NCBI GenBank assembly: GCA_020404105.1
Contig: JADBWH010000068.1
Location: forward strand, 1-45,215
Direction of reading: 5' to 3'
DNA: 45,215 nt
From: Pseudanabaena sp. M53BS1SP1A06MG
Lineage (GTDB): Bacteria; Cyanobacteriota; Cyanobacteriia; Pseudanabaenales; Pseudanabaenaceae
In this document: positions 8,195 through 16,500 of the stretch, piece by piece
Numbering within the stretch: the stretch's first letter is position 1
Layout: each line of letters begins with the position of its first letter
Notes under the pieces: generated by a model
Databases searched by the model: none
Told to the model about the DNA's origin: nothing
The model's input: the letters and a program-made list of their open reading frames with translations, nothing else
Position numbers and translations under genes: made by a program

Positions 8195-8677
8195 ATGCTG
8201 CAAGTTGGTGAAGTCTCTCGCAAATTAGGTCTTAATCCTCAGACACTTTATTTTTATGAGCGGATTGGACTAATTCCTCCTCCTCATAGGACTGAATCTG
8301 GCTATCGCTTGTTTAGTCAAGAAGATGTAGATCGTCTATCCTTCATTACCCATACCAAATCGATGGGATTGAGCTTGGATGACATCAGAGAAATCTTAGC
8401 TGCTAAGGATAGCAAATCACCGACTTGTCAGACGGTACATGATTGTCTACTCAAAAAAGCAAGAGCGATCGAGGAAACCATTCAGCAACTACAAATCTTA
8501 CTGGATGAACTTCACCCCCTCATTAATCACTGTCATCAAAATATTGAGTGCCAAGATTGTTCCAGTCCCAAAGAATCTTGCGCGGTATCAGATGATCCTC
8601 GTCATGACTTTCAGAAAGCTTGTAGTTCTTGTCAAGGGCTTGCTAAATCTGAAGAACAGGTTTTAGGTGCGAATTGA
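8195..8677 (+). CDS. MerR-family heavy-metal-responsive transcriptional regulator
   Basis: The DNA-binding winged helix is at residues 1-70 (MLQVGEVSRKLGLNPQTLYF, YERIGLIPP, SGYRLFSQEDVDRLSFI). A long dimerisation helix follows at about 85-110. The metal site region is unusually rich in cysteine: Cys78, Cys84, Cys113, Cys119, Cys122, Cys129, Cys143 and Cys146. The spacing of Cys78, Cys113 and Cys119/122 resembles the three-cysteine Hg site of MerR, but Zn, Pb, Cd or Cu sensing is equally possible. ATG 8195 follows AAGGATAG. A clear operator lies upstream (8119-8150). No transporter or reductase gene lies beside it, so its regulon must lie elsewhere or be itself. Confidence 0.85.
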   Translation: MLQVGEVSRKLGLNPQTLYFYERIGLIPPPHRTESGYRLFSQEDVDRLSFITHTKSMGLSLDDIREILAAKDSKSPTCQTVHDCLLKKARAIEETIQQLQILLDELHPLINHCHQNIECQDCSSPKESCAVSDDPRHDFQKACSSCQGLAKSEEQVLGAN

Positions 8678-8767
8678 TTGGCGGTTTTTAATTCACATAC
8701 CACTGAGCCTCTGCGGGTTAAGGTTTCATAGGCGATCGCTTAGTGGCTGGATTTGTATTTAAGAAAC

Positions 8768-8905
8768 CATTTAAGAACTACTTTTTAGTGCTAAAAGTTC
8801 TAAGAGATCCCCCTCAATCCCCCTTAAAAAGGGGGAAGAATTTAATTACCCCCTCCTTAAAAAGAGGGGCTGGGGGGATCTAAGGCAATTCTTAAATAGA
8901 TTCAT
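8768..8905. repeat. Family D repeat, long copy
   Basis: It starts with CATTTAAGAACTACTTTTTA and ends with ATTCTTAAATAG, imperfect inverted ends. Inside are AGATCCCCCT (8805-8814) and GGGGGGATCT (8872-8881) and purine/pyrimidine tracts that can fold back. The first 53 bases match 3317-3369 in reverse orientation. The rest of the 8678-9112 gap holds no gene that I can support. The desC promoter presumably lies at about 9000-9100. Confidence 0.7.
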
Positions 8906-9112
8906 AAGTTCATCAAATCCAAGTAGCCATCATTTGCTAAAGCGAATTTTACATAGGATGGGCAGCAATTTGTGCTGGATATCCTTCCTTAGCAATATGG
9001 GAAAAGGTTGTGCTTACAAATTTTTGATCGCAAACTTATCCAAAATTTTTTAGAAAATTGGCGATTCTTCTCTTCTTAAATTTTTTACCATTTAGATATA
9101 GACGCTTAAAAT

Positions 9113-9964
9113 ATGTCAAGACTATTTTCAGATATCATTCCTGAGCCTCAGCCTGAACAACTAAAACTGAGTTGGGTATCGGTGGGTTTCTTTACTATTG
9201 TTCATGCTCTAGCCCTTTTAGCCCCTTGGTTCTTTTCATGGTCAGCTTTAGGAATCACAATCCTATTGCATTGGTTTTTAGGAAGCATTGGTATTTGCTT
9301 GGGCTATCACCGTTTGCTGAGTCATCGCAGTTTCCAAGTGCCGAAGTGGTTGGAATATGTGATTGCCTTGATTGGTGCGGCAGCTTTGCAAGGCGGCCCA
9401 ATTTTTTGGATTGCAGGACATCGCTTACACCATGCCCATACTGAAGATGAAGAGAAAGATCCTTACTCAGCACGTAAAGGTTTTTGGTGGAGTCACATGT
9501 TGTGGATTCTGTACCCTAAATCAGACTTTTTCGATGCGGATAAGTATTTTAGATATGCTCCTGATTTGGCGCGTGACCCCTTCTATCTCTGGTTAGATAA
9601 GTACTTTCTCTTATTACAAATTCCTGTAGGTGTTGGTTTATATTTGCTGGGCGGTTGGGCTTACGTCATTTGGGGAATGTGTGTACGTTCAGTATTTTTA
9701 TGGCACAGCACTTGGTTTATTAATTCCGTTACCCATATGTGGGGCTATCGCACCTTTGAGACTAATGATAATTCGCGCAATCTTTGGTGGGCAGCGATCG
9801 CGACCTATGGCGAAGGTTGGCACAATAATCACCATGCTTATCCTAATGTGGCAAAGGCGGGCTGGCGTTGGTGGGAAATAGATGTCACTTGGTGGGCAAT
9901 TCAAGTCCTCAGAGTTTTGGGATTAGCCACAAAGGTAATCATACCTCCAGCGATCGCTAAATAA
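9113..9964 (+). CDS. desC: Acyl-lipid/acyl-CoA delta-9 fatty acid desaturase
   Basis: A membrane di-iron desaturase that makes the first (delta-9) double bond in fatty acyl chains. The three histidine boxes are HRLLSH 66-71, HRLHH 103-107 (followed by AHTEDEEKDPYS) and HNNHH 237-241. Membrane spans lie at about 22-60, 83-100 and 165-200. EGWHNNHHAYP and the 283 aa length are typical of cyanobacterial DesC. The start is ATG 9113. The gene is monocistronic and ends in a strong terminator at 9974-10004. Together with desB in this window it forms part of the polyunsaturated lipid pathway; DesA (delta-12) is not in the window. Confidence 0.92.
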   Translation: MSRLFSDIIPEPQPEQLKLSWVSVGFFTIVHALALLAPWFFSWSALGITILLHWFLGSIGICLGYHRLLSHRSFQVPKWLEYVIALIGAAALQGGPIFWIAGHRLHHAHTEDEEKDPYSARKGFWWSHMLWILYPKSDFFDADKYFRYAPDLARDPFYLWLDKYFLLLQIPVGVGLYLLGGWAYVIWGMCVRSVFLWHSTWFINSVTHMWGYRTFETNDNSRNLWWAAIATYGEGWHNNHHAYPNVAKAGWRWWEIDVTWWAIQVLRVLGLATKVIIPPAIAK

Positions 9965-9973
9965 TCTCCACAC

Positions 9974-10004
9974 AAAAAGAGACTCGCCTAGCGAGTCTCT
10001 TTTT
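9974..10004. terminator. Bidirectional terminator between desC and the antitoxin-like gene
   Basis: A perfect 14 bp stem (9974-9987 with 9991-10004), loop CTA, with A-run and T-run flanks on either side. It serves desC on the plus strand and the convergent minus-strand gene. Confidence 0.85.
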
Positions 10005-10261
10005 TAGGAAGCAATAAATTGCCGAATTAAATTGATCAAGACCGTTTGCGAAGATACTCCTGTACTGAGTGCTTTCTTTTGAAACTGCTCAAACTCCTGC
10101 TCAGGCAAAGTCAAACTAATTGTATGATTTTTTTCCATCCAAGCAGCAGCAGCTTGCCGATAAGCATTCATTTCTTCCTGAAGATTATCAATTGATTTCC
10201 ACTCATCACGCCCATAACTATCAAGAATATCTTCTTCTTCAGCTGTTAAATTGTTAATCAT
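10004..10261 (-). CDS. Orphan antitoxin-like protein (CopG/BrnA type)
   Basis: A small protein of 85 aa. The N-terminal half is acidic (MINNLTAEEEDILDSYGRDEW). The C-terminal half reads HTISLTLPEQEFEQFQKKA and then GVSSQTVLINLIRQFIAS, a pattern like the ribbon-helix-helix antitoxins of the CopG/BrnA group. I chose ATG 10261 because AGGAG lies seven bases upstream; an in-frame ATG at 10276 is less well placed. No toxin gene lies next to it: dxr is 27 bases upstream on the same strand and desC converges downstream. It may be an orphan antitoxin, co-transcribed with dxr. Confidence 0.65.
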   Translation of the reverse strand: MINNLTAEEEDILDSYGRDEWKSIDNLQEEMNAYRQAAAAWMEKNHTISLTLPEQEFEQFQKKALSTGVSSQTVLINLIRQFIAS

Positions 10262-10288
10262 TGCTATCTCCTGCATGATTTCTAATCG

Positions 10289-11452
10289 CTAAATAGTAGC
10301 CATAACTTGATTAATCACTTCATTTCTTGCCCATTTATCGGCTTCGAGAATATCCTCAAGTTCTGGCTTTGAGATGAGATTGTGCCGATCGCATACGTGC
10401 TTAATCAGATCAGCAATCTGCACATACCGCACACGTTCTTGGAGGAATAGCTCGACTACTTGCTCATTCGCAGCATTCAGCACCGCAGGCATCGTACCAC
10501 CTGCCCGACCTGCGGCATAGGCGAGATCCATGCAGGGATATTTCTGATGATCGGGGGCACGGAAGGTGAGCGTACCACATTTGACGAGATCGAGGCGTTC
10601 CCATTGTGTGGGAATGCGATCGGGATAGGAAAGGGAATAGAGCAGAGGCAGACGCATATCAGGAAGTCCCAGTTGCGCTAATACGGAAGTATCTTCTAAT
10701 TCAATGAGTGAATGGATAATGCTTTGGGGATGAATCACAATTTCGATTTTGTCGTAATCCACACCAAAGAGATAATGGGCTTCGATTACTTCTAATCCCT
10801 TATTCATCAAGGTTGCGGAATCAATCGTAATCTTTTTACCCATCGCCCAATTGGGATGTTTTAAGGCATCGGCAACGGTGACGGAGGCGAGTTCCTCCGT
10901 GGGGCGATCGCGAAAAGCACCACCCGAAGCCGTGAGAATAATCCGCCGCAGTCCACCTTCAGGTACTCCTTGCAAACATTGAAAAATTGCTGAATGTTCC
11001 GAATCAGCTGGTAATAATTTCACGCCATGTTTTTTCACTAATGGCACAACTACTTCTCCTCCTGCGATCAGAGTTTCTTTATTAGCTAGGGCAATATTTT
11101 TACCTGCTTTGATGGCAGCGATCGTTGGTAATAGTCCTGCACAACCGACAATACCTGTGACGACTGCTTCAGAATCTCCATAGGCAGCTACAGTTTCGAC
11201 CCCTTCGGCTCCTGCTAAGATGATTGGCTTTACGGCGAGATCAGCGATCGCTTCTTTGAGTTCAGCAAGTTTAGTTTCATTAGCGATCGCTACAAGTTCA
11301 GGCTGAAACTTACGAATCTGCTGGGCAAAAAGCTCAATATTTCCTCCTGCGGTCATACCTACGACTTGAAATTTCTCAGGATATTCGGCAACGATATCAA
11401 GGGTCTGTGTACCGATTGAGCCAGTGGAGCCAAGCAGAGTAATACGTTTCAT
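10289..11452 (-). CDS. dxr: 1-deoxy-D-xylulose 5-phosphate reductoisomerase
   Basis: The second enzyme of the MEP isoprenoid pathway, converting DXP to 2-C-methyl-D-erythritol 4-phosphate with NADPH. It feeds carotenoid, chlorophyll phytyl and quinone synthesis. The NADPH site GSTGSIG is at residues 8-14, [11 protein letters not shown] at about 122-132, and the metal ligands Asp150 and Glu152 are in [32 protein letters not shown] spans 201-221. The 387 aa length is normal. The start is ATG 11452. The antitoxin-like gene follows closely downstream. Confidence 0.96.
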   Translation of the reverse strand: MKRITLLGSTGSIGTQTLDIVAEYPEKFQVVGMTAGGNIELFAQQIRKFQPELVAIANETKLAELKEAIADLAVKPIILAGAEGVETVAAYGDSEAVVTGIVGCAGLLPTIAAIKAGKNIALANKETLIAGGEVVVPLVKKHGVKLLPADSEHSAIFQCLQGVPEGGLRRIILTASGGAFRDRPTEELASVTVADALKHPNWAMGKKITIDSATLMNKGLEVIEAHYLFGVDYDKIEIVIHPQSIIHSLIELEDTSVLAQLGLPDMRLPLLYSLSYPDRIPTQWERLDLVKCGTLTFRAPDHQKYPCMDLAYAAGRAGGTMPAVLNAANEQVVELFLQERVRYVQIADLIKHVCDRHNLISKPELEDILEADKWARNEVINQVMATI

Positions 11453-11558
11453 AAAAATGGGCTTGTTAAGTATTTATTAAAGTTTTGCGTAAAGTCTTGT
11501 TTTAAAGTCTTGCATAAAATTTTGAGCGATCGCGATTTGCCACAAAAAAATAGAATAT

Positions 11559-11607
11559 TCCCATAGCAGGATAGTCTGTGCAAAGCACAGACTATCCTGC
11601 TATGGGA
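11559..11607. repeat. Perfect 23 bp hairpin
   Basis: Stem 11559-11581 with 11585-11607, loop AAA. It is followed at 11642 by AACGTGAGTTC, the motif that recurs beside other hairpins here. It lies between dxr and der in a gap of 353 bases that otherwise contains only the family B repeat. Confidence 0.75.
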
Positions 11608-11715
11608 GGGAAGCTTGGCATCCCTTTGTTTTTATTAAATTAACGTGAGTTCTCTATCCTAATTATCGCAATTTAATGGTAGCTAGAATCATCACAGCAA
11701 CCATCATCGTACTTA

Positions 11716-11794
11716 GGTAGTGCTGCAAAGTAATTTTTTTAGTAATTGTGTTGCGGGCGCGAAGCGCCCGCAACACAATCACATTGCATGACTA
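11716..11794 (+). repeat. Family B repeat, copy 1
   Basis: A 79 bp segment found again, inverted, at 39206-39283. It includes a perfect 16 bp stem (11745-11760 with 11764-11779) with loop GAA, flanked by GCAAAGTAATTTTTTTAG on one side and ACATTGCATGACTA on the other. It lies just downstream of the der stop codon and may terminate that transcript. Confidence 0.8.
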
Positions 11795-11805
11795 CCCCAT
11801 TTTAG

Positions 11806-13164
11806 TTATCTAAAAGCTGAATTTTTTGATTTTTCGACTTCGCGGTCTTTTTTGCCTCGGAAGATAAATCTTACAGGAGTACCATCAAAGCCAAGGCTCT
11901 TGCGAAATTGATTTTCGATATAACGCTTGTAGTTATCGTTAAAGCGATGAGGATCATTGACGAACAGGATAATGGTGGGGGGACTATCGGAAATCTGAGT
12001 GCAGTAATAAACTTTGCCCTGTTTGCCGCCACGACTAGTCGGTGGTGCGTGCCATGTAACTGCTTCGGTGAGGGCTTCATTTAAAACCGCAGTGGGGACG
12101 CGACGTTTATGCTGCTCGGCGGCAATATCCACACGATCAAGGATTTGGGTGACGCGCTGCCCTGTTAATGCACTTACAAAAATGATGGGTGCGTATTCTA
12201 CAAACATTAAGCGACTTTTGACTTCGGCTGTGTAGTCGTAAATAGTGTAGGAATCTTTTTCGACGGCATCCCATTTATTGACGACAATTACACAAGCTTT
12301 ACCTTCATCGTTGATGCGACCTGCAAGCTTTTGATCTTGATCCGTCACCCCATCGAGAGCATCAATAACTAATAAAACAACATCCGAACGCCCGATCGCT
12401 TTAAATGCTCGGTTAATACTAAAAAACTCAATGCCGTACTCGATATGTTTCTTACGACGCACACCTGCGGTATCGATCAGCCGATATTTCTTGCCATCAT
12501 GCTCAATTGACATATCGATCGCATCACGAGTTGTCCCCGAAATCGGGCTAACGATACTACGATTTTTGCCGAGAAAGGCATTCAGTAAACTTGATTTACC
12601 GACGTTAGGACGACCGATGATCGCGACTTTGATCTCATCACTTTCTTTAATGACTTCATCGGGAGGTGGTAAATGTTTAATTAATTCATCAAGTAATTCT
12701 CCTGTCCCATTACCATGAATGCCTGATAGAGGTATTGGCTCGCCTAGTCCCAAATTCCAAAATTCTGCGGCTAAGGACAGTCCATATTTAGAGCCTTCGC
12801 ATTTGTTAACAGCCAATAGCACAGGAATATTTTGTCGCCGTAACCAGCCCCCCAACTGCTCATCAGCATCAGTGATTCCTGCTTGTCCATCTACCACAAA
12901 AATCACGGCTACCGATTCACGGATGGCAATTTCTGCTTGCTCACGAATCATCGGCAAAAATTCAGTCTCATCGTCAAATACTAATCCCCCCGTATCCACA
13001 ACTTGAAATTCATGTGCTCCCCAAAAACATTCGCGGTAAACGCGATCGCGGGTGACACCAGGTTCATCGTAGACAATCGCATATTGTTCACCTGATAGGC
13101 GGTTTACGAGTGTAGACTTGCCCACATTGGGGCGACCGACAACGGCAACAATCGGTAGCGGCAT
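11806..13164 (-). CDS. der: Ribosome biogenesis GTPase Der (EngA)
   Basis: An essential double-GTPase that binds the 50S subunit during ribosome assembly. Two G domains are in tandem. The first has GRPNVGKST at 10-18, DTGG at about 57-60 and NKCE at about 120-123. The second has GRPNVGKSS at 184-192, DTAG at 231-234 and NKWD. A C-terminal KH-like domain follows and ends in a basic tail. The 452 aa length is typical. The start is ATG 13164. It stands alone with repeats on both sides. Confidence 0.96.
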   Translation of the reverse strand: MPLPIVAVVGRPNVGKSTLVNRLSGEQYAIVYDEPGVTRDRVYRECFWGAHEFQVVDTGGLVFDDETEFLPMIREQAEIAIRESVAVIFVVDGQAGITDADEQLGGWLRRQNIPVLLAVNKCEGSKYGLSLAAEFWNLGLGEPIPLSGIHGNGTGELLDELIKHLPPPDEVIKESDEIKVAIIGRPNVGKSSLLNAFLGKNRSIVSPISGTTRDAIDMSIEHDGKKYRLIDTAGVRRKKHIEYGIEFFSINRAFKAIGRSDVVLLVIDALDGVTDQDQKLAGRINDEGKACVIVVNKWDAVEKDSYTIYDYTAEVKSRLMFVEYAPIIFVSALTGQRVTQILDRVDIAAEQHKRRVPTAVLNEALTEAVTWHAPPTSRGGKQGKVYYCTQISDSPPTIILFVNDPHRFNDNYKRYIENQFRKSLGFDGTPVRFIFRGKKDREVEKSKNSAFR

Positions 13165-13258
13165 GGCTTTACAGTGTTAGAATTCCGAACTCATTATTAT
13201 AACTTTAAATGAAATCGATTGTCAAAAATTTGTTGATGTTCCCCTCAAGCTAAACTCA

Positions 13259-13345
13259 TATAGCGCTTTTCAAAAAAGAGAAGTCTAGAGAATTGTTTAC
13301 CTGCCTTCGGCGGGTAAACAATTCTCTAGAGTGGGAAATGCTATA
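13259..13345. repeat. Family C palindromic element, copy 1
   Basis: The ends are TATAGCGCTTTTC and GGGAAATGCTATA, imperfect inverted repeats. In the middle is a 22 bp stem (13284-13305 with 13309-13330), loop TTC, with one G-T pair. A degraded copy lies at 39430-39506. The outline resembles MITEs mobilised by IS630/Tc1-type transposases (inference). Confidence 0.75.
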
Positions 13346-13350
13346 TAGCA

Positions 13351-13429
13351 GTCCTGAATCAGTAAATAAATAAAGTAAGTTTAGGCCGAGCAAAGCCGAA
13401 GCTAACTATTCTCACAACTGATTTAGGAC
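13351..13429. repeat. Inverted-repeat element beside family C
   Basis: GTCCTGAATCAGT (13351-13363) pairs with ACTGATTTAGGAC (13417-13429) with one mismatch. Between them is GGCCGAGCAAAGCCGAAGC, a small imperfect hairpin. It starts six bases after the family C element ends. No other copy was found in the window. Confidence 0.55.
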
Positions 13430-13478
13430 TTCTCAAAAGTTAACTAACCTCATAAAAAACCCTATTCCATAAATTTAT

Positions 13479-14453
13479 ATGACAACAGGTTCTCCGCTTT
13501 CCCAAAATTCAGATCAACCTGATGCTTGGCTATATGATCGTTCAGTTTTAGGATGGTTATTCAATCCCAAGCTGAATCAGCAATTACCATTTCTATACAA
13601 AATCTTTGGTCTATATTGTAAAGCATACTTTCTACTCACAGGTCAAAACTATCTTCGAGGTGGTCGAGAATTATTTAGATTCCTATCAAGTATTTTCTAC
13701 AAACTCTCACCCGATCAGTTTTTAGAATTGCAACTGGCGGGCTATAAAGTATTTTTAGATCCCATTGATATGCGTCTGTTTCAAGTAGTTAATGAACTAG
13801 CTAGTAATGATACGGATACGCGAGTTTTAACAAAATTACTATCTGAAGGGGATACCTTTCTAGATGTTGGTGCAAATCATGGCAGTTTTGCGATCGTGGC
13901 AAGCAAACTGGTCGGTGCGAATGGCTTTGTGTTAGCAGTTGAACCACAGCCTCGTTTAGCGAAAGCATTAGAGCGATCGCTCACTGCTAATGCCCTATGT
14001 AAGTTCCAAATCCATAATCTCGCAGTTGGCAATACCGATGGCGAAATAGAACTCTTAGTTCCTCTTGGTACATCTGGCTCCGCAGGTGTTTTTCCCGAAC
14101 ATTCTGCAACCCATCAATACAAAACTTTTAAAGTGCCTCTACGCCGATTTGATGATCTTGTTGATTGGCGGCAATTTCAGGGGCGAGTATTGCTCAAGTT
14201 GGATGTCGAAGGTAGTGAATGTGCATTTCTCATAGGTGCAAGCCAGATGATCACTACGCTCAAACCTACCTTAATCATCGAAGTGCATCCCACTAGCTTA
14301 AAAGCAGCCGGGGCAACGGGCGATAAACTGAAGGAATTACTCCAGACCTTAGGCTATACGTGTTATGCCGAGCTTGATGACTGCGATCGCACTTTCCCTC
14401 TAGAGGAATTAAATACTGATATTCAAAGAAATGTCGCAATAATGATGACATAA
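13479..14453 (+). CDS. FkbM-family SAM-dependent methyltransferase
   Basis: A 324 aa protein with a FkbM methyltransferase domain in its C-terminal two thirds. The SAM-binding motif FLDVGANHGSF is at 127-137, VLAVEPQPRL at about 151-160 and LLKLDVEGSE at 238-247, followed by PTLIIEVHPT. The N-terminal 75 residues are hydrophobic in part (about 38-55) and have no recognised function. FkbM proteins often O-methylate sugars or polyketides; the substrate here is unknown and no glycan cluster lies nearby. The start is ATG 13479. It shares a bidirectional terminator with convergent accA. Confidence 0.82.
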   Translation: MTTGSPLSQNSDQPDAWLYDRSVLGWLFNPKLNQQLPFLYKIFGLYCKAYFLLTGQNYLRGGRELFRFLSSIFYKLSPDQFLELQLAGYKVFLDPIDMRLFQVVNELASNDTDTRVLTKLLSEGDTFLDVGANHGSFAIVASKLVGANGFVLAVEPQPRLAKALERSLTANALCKFQIHNLAVGNTDGEIELLVPLGTSGSAGVFPEHSATHQYKTFKVPLRRFDDLVDWRQFQGRVLLKLDVEGSECAFLIGASQMITTLKPTLIIEVHPTSLKAAGATGDKLKELLQTLGYTCYAELDDCDRTFPLEELNTDIQRNVAIMMT

Positions 14454-14523
14454 CTAGCGCTTCTAAAATTCAATCTGAAACCAATTTTTGTACAGCCAAA
14501 GCCCAAGACCTTGGCAGTACAAA

Positions 14524-14570
14524 AATCATAAAGAAGAAGGATCGCTGAACGATCCTTCTTCTTTATGATT
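14524..14570. terminator. Bidirectional terminator between the FkbM gene and accA
   Basis: A perfect 21 bp stem (14524-14544 with 14550-14570), loop CTGAA. Its right arm covers the last codons and stop of accA (14563-14565), so the coding end is part of the hairpin. Confidence 0.8.
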
Positions 14571-15528
14571 CGAGAAATACGCCCATCTTGCGGAATTTTT
14601 GATAGCGTAACGTCTTTAGATCCTCTACACTCAATTTACTTAAGCGATCAAGGTTTTCCACAAGAGCTGCTTTGAGATTTTCGGCGGCTTTAAGAGGTAA
14701 ACGATGGGCTCCGCCTAGAGGTTCCTCAATGACATAATCAACGATACCCAAACGTTTCAAATCGGGAGCAGTAATTTTTAATGCTTCAGCAGCTTTACCT
14801 GCTTTGCCAGAATCGCGCCAGAGAATGGCAGCACAGGCTTCTGGTGTGGCTACGGTATAGACCGAGTTCTCAAACATCATGATGTGATCTCCAATGCCGA
14901 TGCCTAAGGCTCCACCCGATCCGCCTTCGCCGATTACGGTGCAGATGATTGGTACGCCTAACCCAAACATTTGTCGTAAATTTGCGGCGATCGCTTCACC
15001 TTGTCCTTGCTCTTCTGCGGAAACACCAGGGTATGCTCCAGGGGTATCAATTAAAGTAATAATCGGTAATTTAAATCGATGGGCATGATCCATCAATCTG
15101 GCAGCCTTGCGATATCCCCCTGGAGATGCCATACCAAAGTTGCGCGTCATATTGTCCTTGGTATCACGCCCCTTTTGATGTCCCAAAATTACCACTGGGC
15201 GATCATTAATTCTGGCTAGTCCACCCACCAAAGCAGGATCATCATTACCACGGCGATCGCCATGCAACTCAATCCACTCATCGGTAATAGCCTGTACATA
15301 GTCTAGAGTGCTAGGGCGGCGCGGATGTCTTGCAATCTGCATCCTTTGCATGGCTCCTAGTCCCGAAAAAATTTCACGCCGTAAAAGCTCAGCCCGTTGC
15401 TCTAAAAGTTGAATCTGCTCAACCATATCAACATCGTTTTCATTCGCGAGTTCGCGGATTTGGGCGATACGGTTTTCTAGTTCAACAATGGGCTTTTCAA
15501 AGTCAAGCAGGATTTGGCGATCAGCCAT
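14563..15528 (-). CDS. accA: Acetyl-CoA carboxylase carboxyltransferase subunit alpha
   Basis: The alpha subunit of the carboxyltransferase that makes malonyl-CoA for fatty acid synthesis, acting with AccD, AccB and AccC (encoded elsewhere). It shows [20 protein letters not shown] near the N-terminus, [49 protein letters not shown] and [13 protein letters not shown] chose ATG 15528 ([13 protein letters not shown]), giving 321 aa, the usual family size and N-terminus. The frame continues upstream to a TTG at 15627 that would add 33 unlike residues. No strong Shine-Dalgarno sequence precedes ATG 15528. Confidence 0.95.
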   Translation of the reverse strand: MADRQILLDFEKPIVELENRIAQIRELANENDVDMVEQIQLLEQRAELLRREIFSGLGAMQRMQIARHPRRPSTLDYVQAITDEWIELHGDRRGNDDPALVGGLARINDRPVVILGHQKGRDTKDNMTRNFGMASPGGYRKAARLMDHAHRFKLPIITLIDTPGAYPGVSAEEQGQGEAIAANLRQMFGLGVPIICTVIGEGGSGGALGIGIGDHIMMFENSVYTVATPEACAAILWRDSGKAGKAAEALKITAPDLKRLGIVDYVIEEPLGGAHRLPLKAAENLKAALVENLDRLSKLSVEDLKTLRYQKFRKMGVFLES

Positions 15529-15877
15529 GATGGATGCAGTTGTATAGTAGATACCAAATCTCAGATTAGCAGACAAAGCGCTAGTTACAGCCTTTTCCAA
15601 GTAAAAGGGTCGTAGGCAATTTTTCAAAATCCTTACATTGCAATGGTTTAAAAAGTTTCTGCGTTAGGTTTGGGTTACCTGCAATTTGCTATGTGGCGAT
15701 CGCAATTAGTAATCTTCATTGGAGTATGCACGCCTATTCACAAAATTAATATATTGGTCTTATTTGTAACAAAAATTAAAAATTGATCGCCTAATCTAGA
15801 TTTATTCCAATTCTCCTTAAAACAAAAATTTAGGCTTTGCCATTATCCGTAAACATAACGACATAGTGGAGGTTTCA
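15529..15877. other. Divergent intergenic region accA / cupin gene
   Basis: About 350 bases between divergent genes. I see no palindromic repeat and no RNA gene. It is AT-rich at 15740-15840 and should contain both promoters. GGAGG at 15868-15872 is the ribosome binding site of the cupin gene. Confidence 0.5.
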
Positions 15878-16330
15878 ATGGCTACAAACAGATCTATCCA
15901 AAGAAAAGTGGAAATTCGTTATCTTTCCTCGATAAAAAATGGAATGGCGAAGTTTTACACACCACAGTCAAGTCATGAAACTATGCTTGTCCAGATTGCC
16001 GCAGGGGCGATCGATGTTTTGTTTGTGCACCATTTCCAGACCGATCAACTTTTAGTAGTGCGTGGAAGTTTTGTCCTCGTAGTGCTGAGCGATCTCCAAT
16101 ATCAATATATTCCCCTCAGCGAATATCGCCCTGCGGTGGTGACGATTCCTCCTAATGTGCCGCACGCTGCTATTAATCTCAGTGATCAACCCTGTGTGAT
16201 GGTCAATGCAGTTTTGCGTCACGGTGCGCCCTATGACAAGGATTACCAACCACGTCGCTGTCCTTTCCCCTTTGATATTGACGAGGCTCGTCGAGCGATC
16301 GATTCTTTGGAAATGCCAATTAGTGCCTAA
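15878..16330 (+). CDS. Cupin-fold protein of unknown function
   Basis: A 150 aa single-domain protein. The middle reads as a cupin barrel: LLVVRGSFVLVVLSDLQYQYIPL, then VVTIPPNVPHAAINLSD with a conserved Pro-x-x-x-Pro-His turn. The first cupin motif lacks the usual His-x-His, although VHHF occurs near the start of the barrel. The C-terminus (DYQPRRCPFPFDIDEARRAI) is Pro/Arg-rich. ATG 15878 follows GGAGG at ideal spacing; a GTG at 15866 overlaps that site and is rejected. It resembles sugar epimerase/isomerase-type cupins in outline only. No pathway partner is adjacent. Confidence 0.7.
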   Translation: MATNRSIQRKVEIRYLSSIKNGMAKFYTPQSSHETMLVQIAAGAIDVLFVHHFQTDQLLVVRGSFVLVVLSDLQYQYIPLSEYRPAVVTIPPNVPHAAINLSDQPCVMVNAVLRHGAPYDKDYQPRRCPFPFDIDEARRAIDSLEMPISA

Positions 16331-16332
16331 TT

Positions 16333-16440
16333 ACAGCGCTTTGCGCTCAAGCTTAAATCTCACAAGAGGTATTTTGAAAGTGTTGCTTCGCAACACTTTC
16401 AAAATACCTCTTGTTGGGGAACAATGCTTTGCGCGGCTCA
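16333..16440. repeat. Family A palindromic element, copy 2
   Basis: It begins ACAGCGCTTTGCGCTCAAG three bases after the cupin stop. A perfect 25 bp stem (16362-16386 with 16390-16414), loop TTC, follows. The right flank contains another CTTTGCGC (about 16428-16435). It probably terminates the cupin transcript. The stem differs from copies 1 and 3 but pairs perfectly. Confidence 0.8.
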
Positions 16441-16500
16441 CCTCTAAACCATTGGGAGGGTTATAGTTAGGATATAGCTAACTCTTTTATATTGCTGCGA

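Noticed and set aside
6727-10261. PIN-like protein and the CopG-like protein as a toxin-antitoxin pair
   Set aside because: They are almost 3 kb apart on opposite strands with unrelated genes between, and the PIN-like domain is not of the VapC type.
14894-15530. Plus-strand frames antisense to accA
   Set aside because: The accA reading frame is unambiguous, and the antisense frames arise from its codon bias.
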